Below are positions 9,543 through 19,081 of a stretch of 64,000 bases of DNA, in pieces. Each line of letters starts with the position of its first letter. Position 1 is the stretch's first letter. The stretch lies in assembly GCF_013055795.1 (NCBI RefSeq), contig NZ_JABETO010000018.1:64581-128580 (forward strand), read 5' to 3'. Below the pieces are notes generated by a model. That model was not told the DNA's origin. It searched no databases and worked only from the letters and a program-made list of their open reading frames with translations. The position numbers and the translations under genes were made by a program. This DNA comes from Streptomyces sp. I05A-00742. GTDB taxonomy: Bacteria; Actinomycetota; Actinomycetes; Streptomycetales; Streptomycetaceae.

Positions 9543-11540
9543 ATGGCCGACGCCGAAGTCTCCCTCCCCGCCGACCGCCTCCGCTACCGCGTCAAGCGCC
9601 GCCTCCTCGGCCCGCCCCTCGTCACCGAACGCCTCTCGCAGGAGAAGCTGTCCAACCCGATGGCCCTGGGCGTCCTCGCCTCGGACTGCATCTCGTCCAC
9701 CGCGTACGGCACGGAGGAGATGCTGCGCATCCTCGTCCCGGTGGCCGGGATCGCCGCGTTCACGCTGCTGATGCCGGTGACCGGCGGCATCCTGCTGGTC
9801 CTGCTGCTGGTGACGCTGTCGTACCGGGACGTGGTGTCGGTCTACACCCGCGCCGGCGGCTCGTACGTCGTCGCCCGGGAGAACTTCGGGCCGCGCGTCG
9901 CGCAGATCGCGGCCGTCGCTCTGCTGGTGGACTACATCGTCACCGTGGCCGTTCAGACGGCGGCGGGGACGGACGCGCTGATCTCCCTGGCCCACCTGGT
10001 GGGCAACGGCTTCCGGGGCATCGACCACCTCAAACTGCCGATCACCGTGGCCGTGGTGCTGCTCCTGATGTACGGGAACCTGCGGGGGATCCGCGAGGCG
10101 GGCCGGACCTTCGCGACGCCCGCGTACCTGTTCATCGTGGCGGTGGCGCTGCTGCTGGTCGTCGGCCTGGTCCGGGCACTGAACGGCGGGATCCCGCATG
10201 CGGACGTCACGGCGCACGGCGCCGTCCCGCTGGGGGAACCGGGGCACGGCTGGCTCTACGGCACCTCGCTCTTCATCGTGCTGCGCTCCTTCGCGAACGG
10301 CGGCTCGTCGCTCACCGGGCTGGAGGCGATCTCCAACGGCGTATCGGCGTTCCGCGCGCCGCAGGGGCGCAACGCCCGGCGCACGCTCACCACGATGAGC
10401 CTGATCCTGGGCGTGATGGTGCTCGGCGTCTCCACGCTGGCCCACTTCACGCACGCCATCCCGTACGAGGACGGCAACCCGACCGTCCTGGCCCAGGAGG
10501 CCCATCTGATCTTCGGGGACGGCTGGGTGGGGACGGTCGGCCTGGTCTACGTCCAGCTCGCCACCGCGCTGATCCTCTTCACCGGCGCCAACACACCGTT
10601 CACCGGCTTCCCGTTCCTCGCCAGCTTCGTCGCCGAGGACCGCTTCCTGCCCCGGCCGCTGATGCGGCGCGGCCACCGCCTCGCCTTCTCCAACGGCATC
10701 ATCTGTCTCACCGTCGTCTCCGTCGGGCTGCTCTTCCTCACCGGGGGCAACGTCGACAAGCTGGTCGCGCTCTACGCGATCGGCGTCTTCACCGGCTTCA
10801 CCATGGCCACCGCCGGGATGACTGCGCACCACTGGCGTTCCGACGCACCGGGCCGGCGCGCGAAGGTGTGGGTGAACCTGGCGGCGGCCGTGGTCTCCGC
10901 CCTGGTCGTGGTGATCTTCGCGATCACCAAGTTCACCGAGGGCGCGTGGCTGGTCGTGGTGGTCTTCCCCATCGGGGTGTGGGCGCTGATCCGCATCAAC
11001 CACCAGTACCGGGCGGAGGCCGAGGCGCTGGAGAACGTCCCCGCGTTCACCGCCGACCGGCCGCACTGGCGCCGGCACCGGGTGTTCGTCCTCGTCGACA
11101 GCCTCGACCTGGCGACGGTGAAGGCGCTGCGGTACGCGCACGAGCTGCGGCCGGACGAGGTGCGCGCCGTGCACTTCGTGATCGACGAGCCGAGGGCGCG
11201 CCGGCTGACCGAACGGTGGGACGCGACGCCCGGAGCGGACGTCCCGCTGGAACTCGTCGACTGCCCCGACCGGCGACTGCGGCACGCCGTCATCGGGCTC
11301 GCGGCCCGGACCACCGCCGGCGGCGAGACCGCCCTCACCCTGCTGATCCCCCGGCGGACGTACTCCACCCCGCTCGGCCGGCTGCTCCACCGGGACACGG
11401 GCGAGCTCATGGCCAAGGCGCTGGAGCAGCTGCCGAACGTGGCGGTGACGGTCCTGCCGTTCGACGTCTCGCAGGCCGTCGAACGGCTCCGCCGGAGCCG
11501 GGCCGGTACGGCCGGATCACCCGATTCGCGCCCGTCATGA
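9543..11540 (+). CDS. APC-superfamily permease
   Basis: The protein has 665 residues. A membrane part of about 12 helices spans residues 40-500, with the APC-type N-terminal signature SDCISSTAYGTEEML and the helix motif TGANTPFTGFPFLASFVAED. A cytoplasmic C-terminal domain of about 150 residues follows (RHRVFVLVDSLDLATVKALR), resembling a universal-stress-like fold. The ATG at 9543 has AAGGGAC upstream. It stands alone between korB and rarD. Such proteins are usually annotated as amino acid or cation permeases. The substrate cannot be read from the sequence. Confidence 0.85.
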   Translation: MADAEVSLPADRLRYRVKRRLLGPPLVTERLSQEKLSNPMALGVLASDCISSTAYGTEEMLRILVPVAGIAAFTLLMPVTGGILLVLLLVTLSYRDVVSVYTRAGGSYVVARENFGPRVAQIAAVALLVDYIVTVAVQTAAGTDALISLAHLVGNGFRGIDHLKLPITVAVVLLLMYGNLRGIREAGRTFATPAYLFIVAVALLLVVGLVRALNGGIPHADVTAHGAVPLGEPGHGWLYGTSLFIVLRSFANGGSSLTGLEAISNGVSAFRAPQGRNARRTLTTMSLILGVMVLGVSTLAHFTHAIPYEDGNPTVLAQEAHLIFGDGWVGTVGLVYVQLATALILFTGANTPFTGFPFLASFVAEDRFLPRPLMRRGHRLAFSNGIICLTVVSVGLLFLTGGNVDKLVALYAIGVFTGFTMATAGMTAHHWRSDAPGRRAKVWVNLAAAVVSALVVVIFAITKFTEGAWLVVVVFPIGVWALIRINHQYRAEAEALENVPAFTADRPHWRRHRVFVLVDSLDLATVKALRYAHELRPDEVRAVHFVIDEPRARRLTERWDATPGADVPLELVDCPDRRLRHAVIGLAARTTAGGETALTLLIPRRTYSTPLGRLLHRDTGELMAKALEQLPNVAVTVLPFDVSQAVERLRRSRAGTAGSPDSRPS

Positions 11541-11622
11541 CCGTCATCCGATACGGACATGACAGGCACCCCCGGGCGGCGTTACCTTCGCGAGGTCGTC
11601 GTCGCACCGCCGGGAGGGATCC

Positions 11623-12717
11623 GTGAAGCCGGACACGCAGCAGAACGAGACGCGCACGGGGTTCCTGTGCGGTGTCCTCGCCTACGCGATCTGGGGGCTG
11701 TTCCCCCTGTACTGGCCGCTCCTGGAGCCGTCCGGGGCGTTCGAGATCCTCGCCCACCGGATGGTGTGGTCGCTGGTGACCGTGGTGGCCGCCCTCGCCC
11801 TGACCCGGCGCTGGGACTGGATAGGCCCGCTGATGCGGCAGCCGAAGCGGCTCGTCATGATCGTCCTGAGCGCCGCGATGATCTCGGTCAACTGGGGCAT
11901 CTACATCTGGGCCGTCAACGCCGGCCACGTCGTCGAGACCTCCCTCGGCTACTTCATCAACCCCCTCGTCGTCATCGCCCTCGGCGTCCTTGTCCTGCGC
12001 GAACGCCTGCGCCCCGCGCAGTGGGCCGCCGTCGGCATCGGCGCGGCCGCCGTCGTCGTCCTCGCCGTCGGCTACGGCAAGCTGCCCTGGATCGCCCTCG
12101 GCATCTCCGCCTCCTTCGGCACCTACAGCCTCTTCAAGAAGCAGGTCGGGCTGGGCGGCCTGGAATCCATGGCCGCCGAGACCGCCGTGCAGTTCCTCCC
12201 CGCCCTCGGCTTCCTCATCTTCCTCGGCACCGACGGCAAGAGCACCTTCACGAGCGCGGGGACGGGGCATCTGCTGCTCCTCCTCGCCTCCGGCGCCATC
12301 ACCGCGCTGCCGCTCGTCTCCTTCGGCATGGCGGCGGTGCGCCTGCCGCTGTCAGTGCTCGGGATGCTCCAGTACCTCGCGCCCGTCTTCCAGTTCGCCC
12401 TGGGGCTGGCCGTCTTCCACGAGTCGATGCCGCCTGAGCGGTGGGCCGGGTTCGGTCTGGTGTGGCTCGCCCTGGCCGTTCTCACGTGGGATGCGCTGCG
12501 CTCTGCGCGCGCGACGCGGGTGGAGCTGCTTGCGGCGCGTAAGCGGGCGGTGTCCGGGGCGGGGGCTGCTGGTGCGGCGGGTGCTGCGGACGTTTCCGGT
12601 GCGGCGGGCGCCGCTGCGGCTGCCGGCGCGGCCGGGCCGGGGCCCGAGGCCGCGCTGGAGGCGGCGGCCGGGGGCGGCGGCGAGGGGGATGTGACGGTGG
12701 GGCGCGGCGGGGTGTGA
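11623..12717 (+). CDS. rarD: RarD-type EamA transporter
   Basis: The protein has 364 residues and ten predicted helices in two EamA repeats, with the RarD-like start GVLAYAIWGLFPLYWPLL and the motif LSAAMISVNWGIYIWAVN. The GTG at 11623 follows a clear GGGAGG ribosome site. The last 70 residues are an Ala/Gly low-complexity tail not expected in RarD and probably disordered in the cytoplasm. RarD proteins are inner-membrane metabolite exporters of uncertain substrate (chloramphenicol sensitivity in some bacteria). Confidence 0.88.
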   Translation: MKPDTQQNETRTGFLCGVLAYAIWGLFPLYWPLLEPSGAFEILAHRMVWSLVTVVAALALTRRWDWIGPLMRQPKRLVMIVLSAAMISVNWGIYIWAVNAGHVVETSLGYFINPLVVIALGVLVLRERLRPAQWAAVGIGAAAVVVLAVGYGKLPWIALGISASFGTYSLFKKQVGLGGLESMAAETAVQFLPALGFLIFLGTDGKSTFTSAGTGHLLLLLASGAITALPLVSFGMAAVRLPLSVLGMLQYLAPVFQFALGLAVFHESMPPERWAGFGLVWLALAVLTWDALRSARATRVELLAARKRAVSGAGAAGAAGAADVSGAAGAAAAAGAAGPGPEAALEAAAGGGGEGDVTVGRGGV

Positions 12718-12892
12718 GCGGGGTGGGGCGGGCGGGCGCAGGCGGGGATGTCCTGAGCGCGCCGGGCCCTACGCCGGGCAGGCTGTCCTTTCAAGTTTCC
12801 GTCTAGGGAGCCGGATTGCCGCCGGGGCAGCCCGAATCTCGAAGCCGCGGAAGGAGTAACATCCAGCCGGCTGCAAGGCGAAGACGCAAAGT

Positions 12893-13107
12893 GCGCTGTG
12901 TAGCCCCCGCGCACACGGGGTCGCGGGCGTATAAACGCCCGCTTCACGGCGTCGGATGGTCCCCACGCAAGTGAATGAAAACGTTGCCTCGGGAGCCAGG
13001 AGGCGCAGGTCAGGAAGTGTGGTCCCCGCGCAGGCGGGGGTGGTCCGCGCATCGCCCGACAGGGACAGCGGTACTGGTCGTGGTCCCCGCGCAAGCGGGG
13101 ACGCGGC
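12893..13107 (+). CRISPR. Relic type I-E-like CRISPR mini-array
   Basis: Two good repeats begin at 13019 (gtggtccccgcgcaggcggg) and 13080 (gtggtccccgcgcaagcggg). Their spacing is exactly 61 bp, the period of type I-E arrays (28-29 bp repeat plus 32-33 bp spacer). Two degenerate upstream copies start near 12956 (atggtccccacgcaag) and 12900 (tagcccccgcgcacac), with irregular spacing. No cas genes are in the window. The repeat core matches the common actinobacterial I-E consensus. It is most simply an eroded or orphan array. The surrounding 12718-13160 region has no supported gene. Confidence 0.5.
12923..12942. other. Perfect 8-bp inverted repeat with AT loop
   Basis: The sequence gcgggcgtataaacgcccgc forms an 8-bp stem around ATAA, next to the CRISPR-like relic. 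It could be a hairpin in an array leader, a weak terminator of rarD or a protein-binding site; there is no T-tract. Confidence 0.45.
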
Positions 13108-13220
13108 CCCCGCCGCGCCCGATATCCGGATACCGGACCCTCCTGTCCGAATTCCGCCCTTGACGCATGTCCAAAAACCCCTTGAACATCATGGGCACGT
13201 CAAAAGGACGGGAGCCCCCC

Positions 13221-14612
13221 ATGCTTGAAGTCCAAGGTCCCACCCTGCCCACCAACCCCCGAAGACGCCGCCTCTCCGCCACCCTGCTGGCGTGCGGTGC
13301 GGCCGTGACGGCGACGCTCATCGGCGCGTCCCCGTCGCTCGCGGCGCCGACCACGACGGCAACGGCAACAGCGACAGCACCCGCGCGGGCCGCGCAAGTC
13401 GCCGCCGACGCACCCGAGATACCCGCCGCCAACGTCAAGGCGCACCTCAACCAACTCCAGTCGATAGCCAACGCCAACGGCGGCAACCGAGCCCACGGCC
13501 GCAGTGGCTACAAGGCATCGCTCGACTTCGTGAAGGCCAAGCTGGACGCCGCCGGGTACACCACGACCGTCCAGCAGTTCACAACCGGCGGCGCGACGGG
13601 GTACAACCTCATCGCCGACTGGCCGGGCGGGGACGCGAATCACGTGGTGTTCGCCGGGTCGCACCTCGACTCGGTGACGTCCGGTCCGGGCATCAATGAC
13701 AACGGCTCGGGATCCGCCGGGATCCTGGAGGTGGCGCTCACCGTGGCCAAGTCCGGCTACAAGCCGGACAAGCACCTGCGGTTCGGCTGGTGGGGTGCGG
13801 AAGAGCTGGGAATGCGCGGGTCGTCGTACTACGTGAACCAGCTGCCCGCAGCCGAGAAGTCGAAGATCGACGCGTATCTGAACTTCGACATGATCGGGTC
13901 GCCGAACCCCGGCTACTTCGTCTACGGCTACGACGCGCCGCTCAAGACGCTGTTCGAGGACTGGTTCGCCGCCCGCAAGATCGCGACGGAGATCGACACC
14001 GAGGGCGACGGACGCTCGGACCACGCGCCGTTCCAGCGGGCGGGCATCAAGGTCGGCGGGCTGTTCAGCGGGGCGGACTACATCAAGACCGCCGCGCAGG
14101 CCCGGAACTGGGGCGGTACGGCGGGCAAGGCGTTCGACAGCTGCTACCACCGGTCGTGCGACACCCTCAGCAACATCGACGACAAGGCGCTGGGCAACCA
14201 CAGCACCGCCATCGCGGGGGCCGTCTGGAAGCTGAGCGGCGGCGGCTCCACCAACCCGCCCGGTGGCACCAGTTTCGAGAGCAAGGCAGCCATCGCCGTC
14301 CCGGACAACGGCGCGGCCGTGGAGTCCCCGATCGCCGTCGGCGGTCTCACCGGCAATGCTCCCGCCGGGCTCAAGGTGGCGGTGGACATCAAGCACACCT
14401 ACCGCGGCGACCTGACGGTCGACCTCGTCGGGCCGAGCGGACGCACGTACCGGCTCAAGGGGTCGGACGCCAACGACTCCGCCGCGGACGTGGTGGCCAC
14501 GTACACCGTGGACGCCTCGGCGGAGACGGCGAACGGCACGTGGAAGCTGCGTGTGCAGGACGTCGCCCCGCAGGACTCCGGCACGGTCAACAGCTGGAAG
14601 CTCACCTTCTAA
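13221..14612 (+). CDS. Secreted M28-family zinc aminopeptidase with P/Homo B domain
   Basis: The protein has 463 residues. A basic N-terminus and a hydrophobic segment ending in SLAAP form a signal peptide. The M28 catalytic domain resembles the S. griseus aminopeptidase. Zinc ligands and catalytic residues appear at about His148 (GSHLDSV), Asp160 (GINDNGSG), Glu194/Glu195 (AEELGM), Asp223 (NFDMIG) and His310 (CYHRSCD). From about residue 355 a proprotein-convertase P domain follows (AVDIKHTYRGDLTVDLVGPS). The ATG at 13221 has GGGAG seven bases upstream. A TTGACG element at 13160 could be the -35 box. It is a monocistronic extracellular peptidase. Confidence 0.93.
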   Translation: MLEVQGPTLPTNPRRRRLSATLLACGAAVTATLIGASPSLAAPTTTATATATAPARAAQVAADAPEIPAANVKAHLNQLQSIANANGGNRAHGRSGYKASLDFVKAKLDAAGYTTTVQQFTTGGATGYNLIADWPGGDANHVVFAGSHLDSVTSGPGINDNGSGSAGILEVALTVAKSGYKPDKHLRFGWWGAEELGMRGSSYYVNQLPAAEKSKIDAYLNFDMIGSPNPGYFVYGYDAPLKTLFEDWFAARKIATEIDTEGDGRSDHAPFQRAGIKVGGLFSGADYIKTAAQARNWGGTAGKAFDSCYHRSCDTLSNIDDKALGNHSTAIAGAVWKLSGGGSTNPPGGTSFESKAAIAVPDNGAAVESPIAVGGLTGNAPAGLKVAVDIKHTYRGDLTVDLVGPSGRTYRLKGSDANDSAADVVATYTVDASAETANGTWKLRVQDVAPQDSGTVNSWKLTF

Positions 14613-14628
14613 AAGCAGGCGCGCGAAC

Positions 14629-14657
14629 GCCGGACGGGCCTGCCCAGCCCGTCCGGC
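14629..14657 (+). terminator. Interspersed palindrome between convergent genes
   Basis: The stem gccggacggg...cccgtccggc lies between the aminopeptidase stop and the convergent ABC permease stop. It belongs to the same family as 9351 and probably terminates both transcripts. Confidence 0.6.
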
Positions 14658-14667
14658 ACTCCACTCG

Positions 14668-15561
14668 CTACGCCGTCACGTCCTTCGCCGTGAACCTCGC
14701 CCACGCCGCCGAGCCGAACACGGCCGCGTACAGCCCCTGGAGCCCGAGGTTCCGTCCGATCTGGTCCCAGTAGACCGGGTCCCGGAGCAGGTCCGAGAAG
14801 GACAGCCAGTAGTGCGGGAAGAGATACGGCTGCACGACGTGCAACTGCGGGAACTGGTCGAGGATCTGCACGGTGATCAGCAGCCCCACCGTGGTGGCCA
14901 TCGCCGCGATGCCGCTGCCCGTGAGGGTGGAGACGAAGAGCCCCAGCGCCGCGACGCCCACCAGCGAGGCCGCCACCACACCGGCGATGACGAGCCCCCG
15001 CAGCAGGCCCTCCCCGAACGGGACGGTCGTGCCGCTGATCAACGTGACTTCGCCCATCGGGAAGAGCAGAGCCCCCACCAGCAACGCGGAGCTCACCACC
15101 ACCAGGGTGGCGGCGAGGCAGAAGACCATGATGCTGGCGAACTTGGCGAGCAGCAGCCGGGTGCGCCCGGCCGGGGCGACCAGGAGGTAGCGCAGGGTGC
15201 CGCTGCCGGCCTCGCCGGCGATCGCGTCACCGGCGATCACACCGGTGGCCATGGGGAGGAAGAACGGCAGTGTGGCGGCGAGCGAGGCGAAGACGAGGAA
15301 GAGGCCGTTGTTGGTGACCTGGCTGACGAAGGCCGGGCCGTCGCCGCCGGTCCCGCCGCCGAACGAGCCGTCGCCGTCGCTGGTCTCGATCTTCACCGCC
15401 ACGCCCACCAGCACGGGCACCGCCGCGAGCACACCGAGCAGCACCAGGGTGCGCCAGCGCCGGAAGACCGTCGTGATCTCGCTGCGGAAGAGGGACAGCC
15501 GCCACACCGCGCGCGGCGCGCGGATGTCCGCGGCGACCTCCCCGGTCTCAGCCCGCGACAT
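14668..15561 (-). CDS. ABC-2 type transporter permease
   Basis: The protein has 297 residues. A cytoplasmic N-terminus and a first helix near residues 38-55 are followed by an extracytoplasmic Gly-rich loop (SDGDGSFGGGTGGDG) and five further helices. The motif GEAGSGTLRYLLVAPAGRTRLLLAKF is typical of ABC-2 export permeases. It overlaps the ATPase gene by 14 bp. Substrate unknown. Confidence 0.9.
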   Translation of the reverse strand: MSRAETGEVAADIRAPRAVWRLSLFRSEITTVFRRWRTLVLLGVLAAVPVLVGVAVKIETSDGDGSFGGGTGGDGPAFVSQVTNNGLFLVFASLAATLPFFLPMATGVIAGDAIAGEAGSGTLRYLLVAPAGRTRLLLAKFASIMVFCLAATLVVVSSALLVGALLFPMGEVTLISGTTVPFGEGLLRGLVIAGVVAASLVGVAALGLFVSTLTGSGIAAMATTVGLLITVQILDQFPQLHVVQPYLFPHYWLSFSDLLRDPVYWDQIGRNLGLQGLYAAVFGSAAWARFTAKDVTA

Positions 15562-16501
15562 CGAAGCCCTCCCCGGTGAGCGCGACGAACGCGTCCTCCA
15601 GCGAGACGCGTTCCGTGCCGAAGGATCGCACGCGGACGTCCGCCCGGACGAGGGCGGCGTTGAGGTCGGCGAGCTCCGGTGGCGGCGGGCCGGACGGCAG
15701 TTCGCCGGTGACGCGGTCGTCGGTGACCACCAGGTCGTTCACGCCGTGCTCCTTGAGGACGCGGACCGCGTCCGCCGTGTCGGGGGTGGTGACGGCGAGC
15801 CGGCCGCGGGTGGAGGAGGCCAGTTCGCCGACCGTGCCCTGGGTGAGCAGCCGCCCCCGGGCCATCACCGCGGCGTGTGTGCAGACCTGCTCGATCTCGT
15901 CGAGCAGGTGGGAGGAGAGGAAGACGGTGGTGCCCTCCGCGGCCAGGCCGCGGACCAGGGACCGGATCTCGCGCATGCCCTGCGGGTCCAGGCCGTTGGT
16001 CGGCTCGTCCAGGACCAGCAGGTCGCGCGGCTGGAGCAGGGCGGCGGCCAGGCCGAGGCGCTGCTTCATCCCGAGGGAGTACGCACGGGCCTTCTTGCCG
16101 GCGGCGCCGGCCAGGCCCACCCGTTCCAGGGCCGTCGCCACCCGGGCGGAGCGGGTGCGCGGGTCTGCCGTGGGGTCCGCGGCGTCGTATCTGACGAGGT
16201 TGTCGCGGCCGGAGAGGAAGCCGTAGAGCGCGGGTCCCTCGATGAGAGCCCCCACCCTGGGCAGGACCCGGCCGCCGGCCCGGGGCATCGGCTCACCGAG
16301 CACCCGGGCCAGCCCCGACGTGGGTTCGATCAGCCCCATGAGCATACGGATCGTCGTCGTCTTGCCCGATCCATTGGGGCCGAGAAACCCGAACACGCTG
16401 CCGCGCGGCACGACGAGGTCGAGGTCGGCCACCGCGAGCTGTCCGCCCCGGTAGCGCTTGGTGAGCCCATGCGTCTCGATGACCGCCGGCGGCTCCGTCA
16501 C
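15548..16501 (-). CDS. ABC transporter ATP-binding protein
   Basis: The protein has 317 residues. Walker A is GPNGSGKTTT, the ABC signature is YSLGMKQRLGLA, and Walker B is LLVLDEPTNGLDP with a following switch His in LSSHLLDE. The family is the DrrA/CcmA-like exporter ATPases. The GTG at 16501 is the start. It pairs with the overlapping permease gene downstream. Upstream, only 37 bp separate it from the LolA-like gene, so all three may share a transcript. Confidence 0.93.
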   Translation of the reverse strand: MTEPPAVIETHGLTKRYRGGQLAVADLDLVVPRGSVFGFLGPNGSGKTTTIRMLMGLIEPTSGLARVLGEPMPRAGGRVLPRVGALIEGPALYGFLSGRDNLVRYDAADPTADPRTRSARVATALERVGLAGAAGKKARAYSLGMKQRLGLAAALLQPRDLLVLDEPTNGLDPQGMREIRSLVRGLAAEGTTVFLSSHLLDEIEQVCTHAAVMARGRLLTQGTVGELASSTRGRLAVTTPDTADAVRVLKEHGVNDLVVTDDRVTGELPSGPPPPELADLNAALVRADVRVRSFGTERVSLEDAFVALTGEGFDVAG

Positions 16502-16538
16502 AGGCCCCTGCCCCTCCTCGTCCCCCGCGCCCCCTTGC

Positions 16539-17831
16539 CTATCCGGCGGAGTTCGCGGCCTTCACCAGCGCGTCCTTGGTGACCGCACCGGCGTAGATCT
16601 TGCCGTCGTCCGTCAGCAGCACGTTCACCAGGCGGGTGCTGACGATCCGGCCGGAGCCGAACGAACCCGAGACCTTGCTGCCGAAGCTGTCGAGCAGCTT
16701 CTCGGCGTTCTTGTCCGAGGATTTGCCCATCTTGTCCATCTTGTCCGCGCCTGCCGCGCCGCCCGCGCCCGGCAGCCCGCCCTTGTCACCGCTGAGCTCG
16801 ACGACCGTCGCCCAGCCCGTGCCCGTCACCTTGGGCGCGGACGCGGCGTCCGTCCCCGGGGCGCCCGGGAGCCGGCCCTTGCCGTGCTCGGCGGCAGACC
16901 CGTCGGCCCCGGCCCCGGCCCCGTGCCCGGAACCCTCGGTCACCTTGGCGCCCTTGGGCGGGGTGAAGGAGAAGGCGGACGCGCTCGGCTTGTCGAAGGA
17001 GACCTTGGTGAAGGCCACGTCGACGGCCGCCTTGCCACCGCCCTTCGGGGTGAGCGTGAACTTCAGCGGCACGCCGTTCTTGGCGTCCACGGCGATGCGC
17101 ACGGAGTCGACGGTCGTCCCGTCCTGCCGGGGCTTGAGGGTGAGCTGGTAGGCGTCCCGGCCGGCGACCTTGGCCGTGCCGTCGACCGCCACGTCGGTGG
17201 TGCCGCCGGCCGCGGCGAGGACCTTCTTGGCCAGCTCCTGCGGCGAGGCGCCGGTCAGGTCGCCGGGGAGCTGCTGCTTCCGGTCCGACGGCCCGGCGTC
17301 CTTGGGCGCCTTCGCGTGGTACGCGGTGTTGCTGCCGCTGTCGTAGGCCCAGACCTGGTCGCCGTTGCGGACGAGGCTGTACTCGGCGGCCCGTTCGACG
17401 ATGGAGACCCGCTGCTTGTCCGGGCCGTCCGCCGCGACGCGCAGCGTGTGGGTGCCGGAGGCGAGCTCGGTGAGCTTGTCCTGAGGGGCGGCGCCCTTGC
17501 CCTTGCCGCCCTCGTGGCCCGCCCCGCCGAGGGAGATACCCGACGGCAGGGACGGCAGGCCGAGGTCGGTGGTGACGCGGACGGAGCCGGACAGCTGCTG
17601 CACGTCCGAGGCGGCGACCTTCGCTATCAGGTCCTGCGCACTGATCTTCGGCAGATCGGGGTCGCCCGAGGTGGCGAGGGCCGAGCCGATGCCGATCGTG
17701 GCGGCGGCGACGCCGGCCACCGCGACGGGGACCGCGTAACGGACGGCCTTGCGCCGGCCGGCCCCCGAGGGCCCGGTGGCCCCGGACGGCTCGCGGCCGT
17801 CGGCGTCCGGTGTCGGTTGGATCGGTGCCAT
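16539..17831 (-). CDS. Membrane-anchored LolA/RseB-like protein (DUF2092 type)
   Basis: The protein has 430 residues. A cytoplasmic tail of about 28 residues and one signal-anchor helix (AVRYAVPVAVAGVAAATIGIG) are followed by a periplasm-facing half-barrel domain resembling outer-membrane lipoprotein carrier and sigma-E regulatory proteins (DLIAKVAASDVQQLSGSVRV, then RNGDQVWAYDSGSNTAY). A Gly/Ala/Lys linker near residues 300-355 and a C-terminal repeat-like domain complete it. In Streptomyces such proteins sit beside ABC exporters, as here. The exact role, such as lipid or lipoprotein handling or regulation, is not known. Confidence 0.75.
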   Translation of the reverse strand: MAPIQPTPDADGREPSGATGPSGAGRRKAVRYAVPVAVAGVAAATIGIGSALATSGDPDLPKISAQDLIAKVAASDVQQLSGSVRVTTDLGLPSLPSGISLGGAGHEGGKGKGAAPQDKLTELASGTHTLRVAADGPDKQRVSIVERAAEYSLVRNGDQVWAYDSGSNTAYHAKAPKDAGPSDRKQQLPGDLTGASPQELAKKVLAAAGGTTDVAVDGTAKVAGRDAYQLTLKPRQDGTTVDSVRIAVDAKNGVPLKFTLTPKGGGKAAVDVAFTKVSFDKPSASAFSFTPPKGAKVTEGSGHGAGAGADGSAAEHGKGRLPGAPGTDAASAPKVTGTGWATVVELSGDKGGLPGAGGAAGADKMDKMGKSSDKNAEKLLDSFGSKVSGSFGSGRIVSTRLVNVLLTDDGKIYAGAVTKDALVKAANSAG

Positions 17832-18070
17832 GTGCTCTACCTCCGTCGTCTGCGGCGGTCTCTCACGTCGTGCACTCGCCCATCCCCAGGCTCAAGTGGC
17901 CCGACCGCTCGGTGGGGGCGCCGGAGTCGGGAGGATCGGCCCCCCGCACGACTCCGTCCATTCCACCAACGGACGGCGTCCCGGTCATCACCCGTCGGGC
18001 TCAACTCACCGTACCCCTCGGGTATGACAACCCCTAGGGGACGGACCGCCCCTGGGCGGAGCCGGGTCCG
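17832..18070. other. Intergenic region with short palindromes
   Basis: No gene is supported. Palindromes cccctagggg (18031-18040) and ccgcccctgggcgg (18046-18059) lie directly after the stop of the prenyl synthase gene. They may end that transcript before the promoter of the LolA-like gene. Confidence 0.4.
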
Positions 18071-19081
18071 TCAGCCGGCGCGGTGCACCACCGCGTCGCA
18101 GAGCTCCTCCAGCGCGGTCCTGGCCGGGCACTCGGGCAGCGGCGCGAGGGTGGCGCGGGCCTCCTGCGCGTAGCGGACGGTGTCGCGGCGGGCCTGCTCC
18201 AGGGCGGGGTGCACGCGGAGCCGGCGCAGCACCTCGGCGAGCCGGTCGTCGTCGGCGAGGTCGCCCTCCAGCAGGGCGCACAGTTCCAGGTCGTCGGGGT
18301 CGCCGGTGGCGGCGGCCCGCGCCCGCAGGTGCAGCACGGGCAGGGTGGGGATGCCCTCGCGGAGGTCGGTGCCCGGGGTCTTGCCCGACTCGTGGGAGTC
18401 GCTGGCGATGTCGAGGACGTCGTCGGCGAGCTGGAAGGCGGTTCCCAGCCGTTCTCCGTAGTGGGTCAGGATCTCCACCACGCGCTCGTCGGCGCCGGAC
18501 ATCATCGCGCCGTAGCGGCCGGCGACGGCGATCAGCGAGCCGGTCTTGCCGCCGATGACGTCGAGGTAGTGCTCGATCGGGTCGCGTCCGTCGCGCGGGC
18601 CCGCGGTCTCCAGGATCTGCCCGGTCACCAGGCGTTCGAACGCCTCGGCCTGGATCCGGACGGCCTCCGGGCCGAGGTCGGCGAGTATCCGGGAGGCACG
18701 GGAGAAGAGGAAGTCGCCGGTGAGGACGGCCAGGGAGTTGCCCCAGCGGGCGTTGGCGCTGGGCGCCCCGCGGCGCATGTCCGCCTCGTCCATGACGTCG
18801 TCGTGGTAGAGCGTCGCGAGGTGGGTGAGCTCGACGACCACGGCCGAGGGCACCACGCCGGGGGCATAGGGGTCGCCGAACTGGGCGGCGAGCGTCACGA
18901 GCAGCGGACGGAAGCGCTTGCCACCGGCCCGCACGAGGTGCTGCGCGGCTTCGGTGATGAAGGGCACACCGCTCTTGGTGGCCTCCAGGAGGCCCTCCTC
19001 GACAGCGGCCAACCCGGCCTGGACATCGGCTTCAAGAGCCTGGTCCCGCACGCTCAGCCCGAAGGGCCCGACGACGGTCAC
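18071..19081 (-). CDS. Polyprenyl diphosphate synthase (trans-isoprenyl)
   Basis: The enzyme condenses isopentenyl diphosphate with allylic diphosphates to make an isoprenoid chain, probably for menaquinone or related lipids. The protein has 336 residues. Both Asp-rich motifs are present: LYHDDVMDEADMRRG (first) and QLADDVLDIASD (second). GGKRFRPLL is the N-terminal substrate motif. The GTG at 19081 follows AGGAG with 8-9 bp spacing. Its position, in a Streptomyces region that also holds complex I, fits a quinone chain role. Chain length cannot be read with certainty. Confidence 0.9.
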   Translation of the reverse strand: MTVVGPFGLSVRDQALEADVQAGLAAVEEGLLEATKSGVPFITEAAQHLVRAGGKRFRPLLVTLAAQFGDPYAPGVVPSAVVVELTHLATLYHDDVMDEADMRRGAPSANARWGNSLAVLTGDFLFSRASRILADLGPEAVRIQAEAFERLVTGQILETAGPRDGRDPIEHYLDVIGGKTGSLIAVAGRYGAMMSGADERVVEILTHYGERLGTAFQLADDVLDIASDSHESGKTPGTDLREGIPTLPVLHLRARAAATGDPDDLELCALLEGDLADDDRLAEVLRRLRVHPALEQARRDTVRYAQEARATLAPLPECPARTALEELCDAVVHRAG

